Shown: positions 29,315-31,042 of the stretch, piece by piece | Numbering within the stretch: position 1 is the stretch's first letter | How the letters are laid out: each line of letters opens with the position of its first letter | DNA from: DATBLE01 sp046734415 | GTDB lineage: Bacteria > Actinomycetota > Thermoleophilia > Gaiellales > Gaiellaceae | Length of the DNA: 31,042 nt | Reading direction: 5' to 3' | NCBI GenBank assembly: GCA_046734415.1 | Contig: JBKPRD010000338.1 | Location: 1 to 31,042, forward strand | The notes under the pieces: model-generated | Database searches by the model: none | What the model saw: only the letters and a program-made list of their open reading frames with translations | Told to the model about the DNA's origin: nothing | Made by a program: the position numbers and the translations under genes

Positions 29315-29335
29315 CTAGGTCGCCTCGCCCTGCCG

Positions 29336-29902
29336 ATGGCAGCACAGGCACAGGGAAGTCCTTCGGGTCGGCCGGCCAGGACGCCGCCGGGCGCGACCGA
29401 TCCCGAGTTGCTGCAGGCGATCGCGGCGGGCAGCGAGTCGGCGTTCGAGGAGCTGCGCGGCCGCTACGCGCGCGCGGTCGCACGGGTCTGCCAGACGGTC
29501 GCACGCTCCGATCGGGAGGACTGCGAGCAGGAGGTGTTTGCCCGCATCTGGGTCAAGGCGGCGCTGTTCGACGCCAGTCGCGGTAGCGCTGCCGCCTGGC
29601 TACTGACGCTCGCGCGGCGGACGGCCCTGAACGTCCGCTCCACTCGCCGACCTCGGATCCCGGTCGAGCACGAGACGGCCGGCCGCGAAGCGGACGCCGC
29701 AGCCGTCGATGCGTTCTGGCTCGACGCAGCAATGGCGCGGCTGTCCGAGCGCGAGCGGACGGTGCTCGAGCTCGCCTACTACCGCGACTTGAGCGAGAGC
29801 GCGATCGCCAAGCGGCTGCGTGTTCCGCTTGGCTCGGTCAAGAGCTGGAAGCGGCGCGGGCTAAACCGGCTCGCGAGCCTGCTCGGGGAGGAGCCGGCAT
29901 GA
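29336..29902 (+). CDS. ECF-family RNA polymerase sigma factor
   Basis: 188 residues. Region 2 spans about residues 25-95 (FEELRGRYARAVARVC, DCEQEVFARIWVKA, SAAAWLLTLARRTALNVRS); region 4 spans about 130-180 (LSERERTVLELAYYRDLSESAIAKRL, LGSVKSWKRRGLNRL). The absence of regions 1 and 3 makes it an ECF factor, close in style to SigK. It would direct RNA polymerase to stress promoters once released from its partner. Its stop overlaps the anti-sigma start (ATGA), so the pair is made together. The upstream secreted protein is a likely regulated partner. Confidence 0.9.
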   Translation: MAAQAQGSPSGRPARTPPGATDPELLQAIAAGSESAFEELRGRYARAVARVCQTVARSDREDCEQEVFARIWVKAALFDASRGSAAAWLLTLARRTALNVRSTRRPRIPVEHETAGREADAAAVDAFWLDAAMARLSERERTVLELAYYRDLSESAIAKRLRVPLGSVKSWKRRGLNRLASLLGEEPA

Positions 29903-30462
29903 GGCATGAGGAGGCATGGCGGCGGCTGCCAGACCTGCTCGACGACCGCGACGAGACCCCGCTGCTCGCCCACGTCCGCGCCTGTTCGATCTGTCAGCGC
30001 CAGCTGTTCCTGCTCGGTCGCGTCGACCGCCTGCTGCGCGACCGCGCGGCCGACCAGCGATCGCCAAGAAGGCGGCCGACCAGGGTGCAGATCCTCGCCG
30101 CAGCCGCCGCGCTCGCGGCCGCGCTCGCCGCCACGATCGCGGTCGTCCTCCCCGACCAGACGGGCCAGCACCAGTTCATGCTGCGGACTTCTTCGGGGCG
30201 GCTTGTCGGTGAAGCCAGGATGAGCAACGACGACAGACACAGCGTTTCGCTTGCCCTGACCGCGCGCCATCTCCCTGTCGACCGCGGTCAAATGTTTGTG
30301 CTCTGGGCCGGCGACAAGGAGTCGTCGATGCACGTCGGCCGCTTCATGGTCGACCGGACCGGAGGCTGCCGCGTCCGCTTCACCCTGCCGGACAGCCACA
30401 GCTGGCAGCGGTTCTGGGTGACCGAACCGGGAGAGGCCGGGACGATCGTCGCCAGCACGTGA
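29899..30462 (+). CDS. Anti-sigma factor (RskA-like, membrane)
   Basis: 187 residues. The short N-terminal cytoplasmic part has HVRACSICQRQ, the H-x3-C-x2-C core of zinc-binding anti-sigma domains. After an arginine-rich turn, residues 64-85 (VQILAAAAALAAALAATIAVV) form a membrane helix. The outer part (about 90-187) has VSLALTARHLPVDRGQMFVLWAG and GGCRVRFTLPDS, matching the RskA C-terminal beta domain. It would hold the upstream sigma factor at the membrane and release it upon an external signal. The ATG overlaps the sigma stop. Confidence 0.87.
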   Translation: MRHEEAWRRLPDLLDDRDETPLLAHVRACSICQRQLFLLGRVDRLLRDRAADQRSPRRRPTRVQILAAAAALAAALAATIAVVLPDQTGQHQFMLRTSSGRLVGEARMSNDDRHSVSLALTARHLPVDRGQMFVLWAGDKESSMHVGRFMVDRTGGCRVRFTLPDSHSWQRFWVTEPGEAGTIVAST

Positions 30463-30843
30463 AGAGGCTCGCGTCTCGCGCCTGATCGCCGCGTCTGCGC
30501 TCGCGGCGCGGAAGTCGTATGGCGACATGGGCGAGCACGCGCTCACCCTGCTCGCGTACCTCTCGAGCTCTGCGGCAGACCCCCGAGCGCCGTACCCTCC
30601 TCGCGCTGCTCGGCGCAGGAGACCGCGGATCTGTCCGGAGGGATCAGCACAGGGGGAGATCAGCCGGGGGGAGGGGGTGCCTCTCCGGGGCACTGTCTGT
30701 CCTGAGACCTTCCGGTGCCCAGTTCGGGGTGCGCGGGTCCGAAGGTGATTAGGCCATGCTGGACTCGAAAATCCCTGCAAATTGCCAATGACTTGCAGCC
30801 GGGGTGTGCACAGAGGGGTGCACACGGCCCGACATCCAAGCGC
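30463..30843. other. Gene-free 381-base gap
   Basis: No supported gene. Short plus-strand frames exist (for instance AASALAARKSYGDMGEHALT near 30490-30550) but have no start signal or family match; they may be relics. Near 30770-30795, CTGCAA and TTGCAG form a 6-bp inverted repeat with ATTG/CAAT inside. An 8-bp hairpin follows at 30804-30825. Confidence 0.4.
30804..30825. repeat. GTGTGCAC inverted repeat
   Basis: GTGTGCAC and GTGCACAC are perfect 8-bp arms around AGAGGG. It lies 18 bases beyond the stop of the minus-strand gene at the right edge and could end its transcript, though no U tract follows on either strand. Confidence 0.4.
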
Positions 30844-31042
30844 TTAGGCCCCGTCCGAGTCCGGATTCTGACTCTCCGCAAGGCGCATGACCTTGCGCCG
30901 AAACTCCTCCGCCGCCCGCTCCGCGTCAGCCAGGTCGAACGGATCACCCTCCACCGGTTCGAAGCTGGCGGCCTTCCCCCACCCTCTGTCCGCCAGGAGC
31001 CGGGAGGCTTCGAGCCGGTCCCGGTCGCGGCGGCTCTCGTCG
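30844..31042 (-). CDS. Partial hypothetical protein, phage small-terminase-like tail
   Basis: The minus strand stays open from the right edge to a TAA at 30844, giving the last 65 residues or so of a protein whose start lies outside. It reads RDRDRLEASRLLADRGWGKA, then a short linker with DPFDLADAERAAEEFRRKVM and an acidic end. The pattern 'residues...LLADRGWGK' followed by a helical tail is common in phage DNA-packaging small subunits and in related DNA-binding proteins. Codon choice fits a real gene. The family call is tentative. Confidence 0.45.
   Translation of the reverse strand, partial: DESRRDRDRLEASRLLADRGWGKAASFEPVEGDPFDLADAERAAEEFRRKVMRLAESQNPDSDGA

Noticed and set aside
30519..30752. 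Plus-strand frames of 73-77 residues after the anti-sigma gene
   Set aside because: No start signal, no family resemblance, and Arg/Pro-rich content beyond the first 30 residues.
1..31042. CRISPR array or cas genes
   Set aside because: No regularly spaced direct repeats and no cas-like proteins were seen.
1..31042. dif site for the Xer pair
   Set aside because: No 28-base sequence with two AT-rich half sites and a 6-base centre was recognised.

Overview
The window is visibly GC-rich, with gene overlaps of 1-4 bases, frequent GTG starts and actinobacterial protein families (BTAD regulators, anti-sigma-K-like proteins, DUF1461, leaderless-type promoters). I infer an actinobacterial genome, most likely of the Thermoleophilia (Gaiellales/Solirubrobacterales) kind. 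This rests on gene content only; no marker-gene phylogeny could be run.

Layout. 1-2470: a partial NAD-type isocitrate dehydrogenase (minus) diverges from citrate synthase (plus), followed by a HEAT-repeat protein. 2473-5660 (minus): SNase-like nuclease, XerC-like recombinase, DUF1461 membrane protein, XerD-like recombinase and a tiny membrane/zinc-ribbon protein, an unusual tandem pair of Xer recombinases. 5691-7729 (plus): a DUF3237 protein and ATP-type PEP carboxykinase. 7746-11942: a secreted protein divergent from a 1098-residue membrane-spanning regulator that joins a SARP/BTAD DNA-binding module to an extracellular beta-propeller and a family 5 solute-binding domain. 11985-15622: sdhA-sdhB-sdhE, a class E succinate:quinone reductase without a visible cytochrome b subunit. 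15619-19632: metallophosphoesterase, Asp23/Gls24, GNAT, 2OG-Fe(II) oxygenase and secreted glycosidase-like genes. 19629-24651 (minus): dnaX-ybaB-recR, an intrinsic terminator, then lysC-asd. SRP RNA lies just upstream of dnaX and tRNA-Val(CAC) follows on the plus strand.

From tRNA-Val to the right edge (25090-31042) the window becomes accessory: an integrase remnant fused to an SDR remnant, an NTF2-like gene, an alkyltransferase-like gene, a truncated NTF2-like gene ending in a palindromic repeat, a complete IS481-family element with target duplications, a frameshifted DUF1036-like gene with a small partner, an operon of a secreted COG4315-type protein with an ECF sigma factor and its anti-sigma factor, and a partial phage-like gene.

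Together the left part carries central carbon metabolism (citrate synthase, IDH, SQR, PEPCK) and the middle carries replication/repair housekeeping plus the first two steps of aspartate-family amino-acid synthesis. The most novel-looking items are the BTAD/propeller/solute-binding fusion, the hairpin that hides the transposase ribosome binding site, the lack of a normal start codon for PEPCK, and a recurring TANNNT box 6-8 bases before many start codons that points to widespread leaderless transcription.
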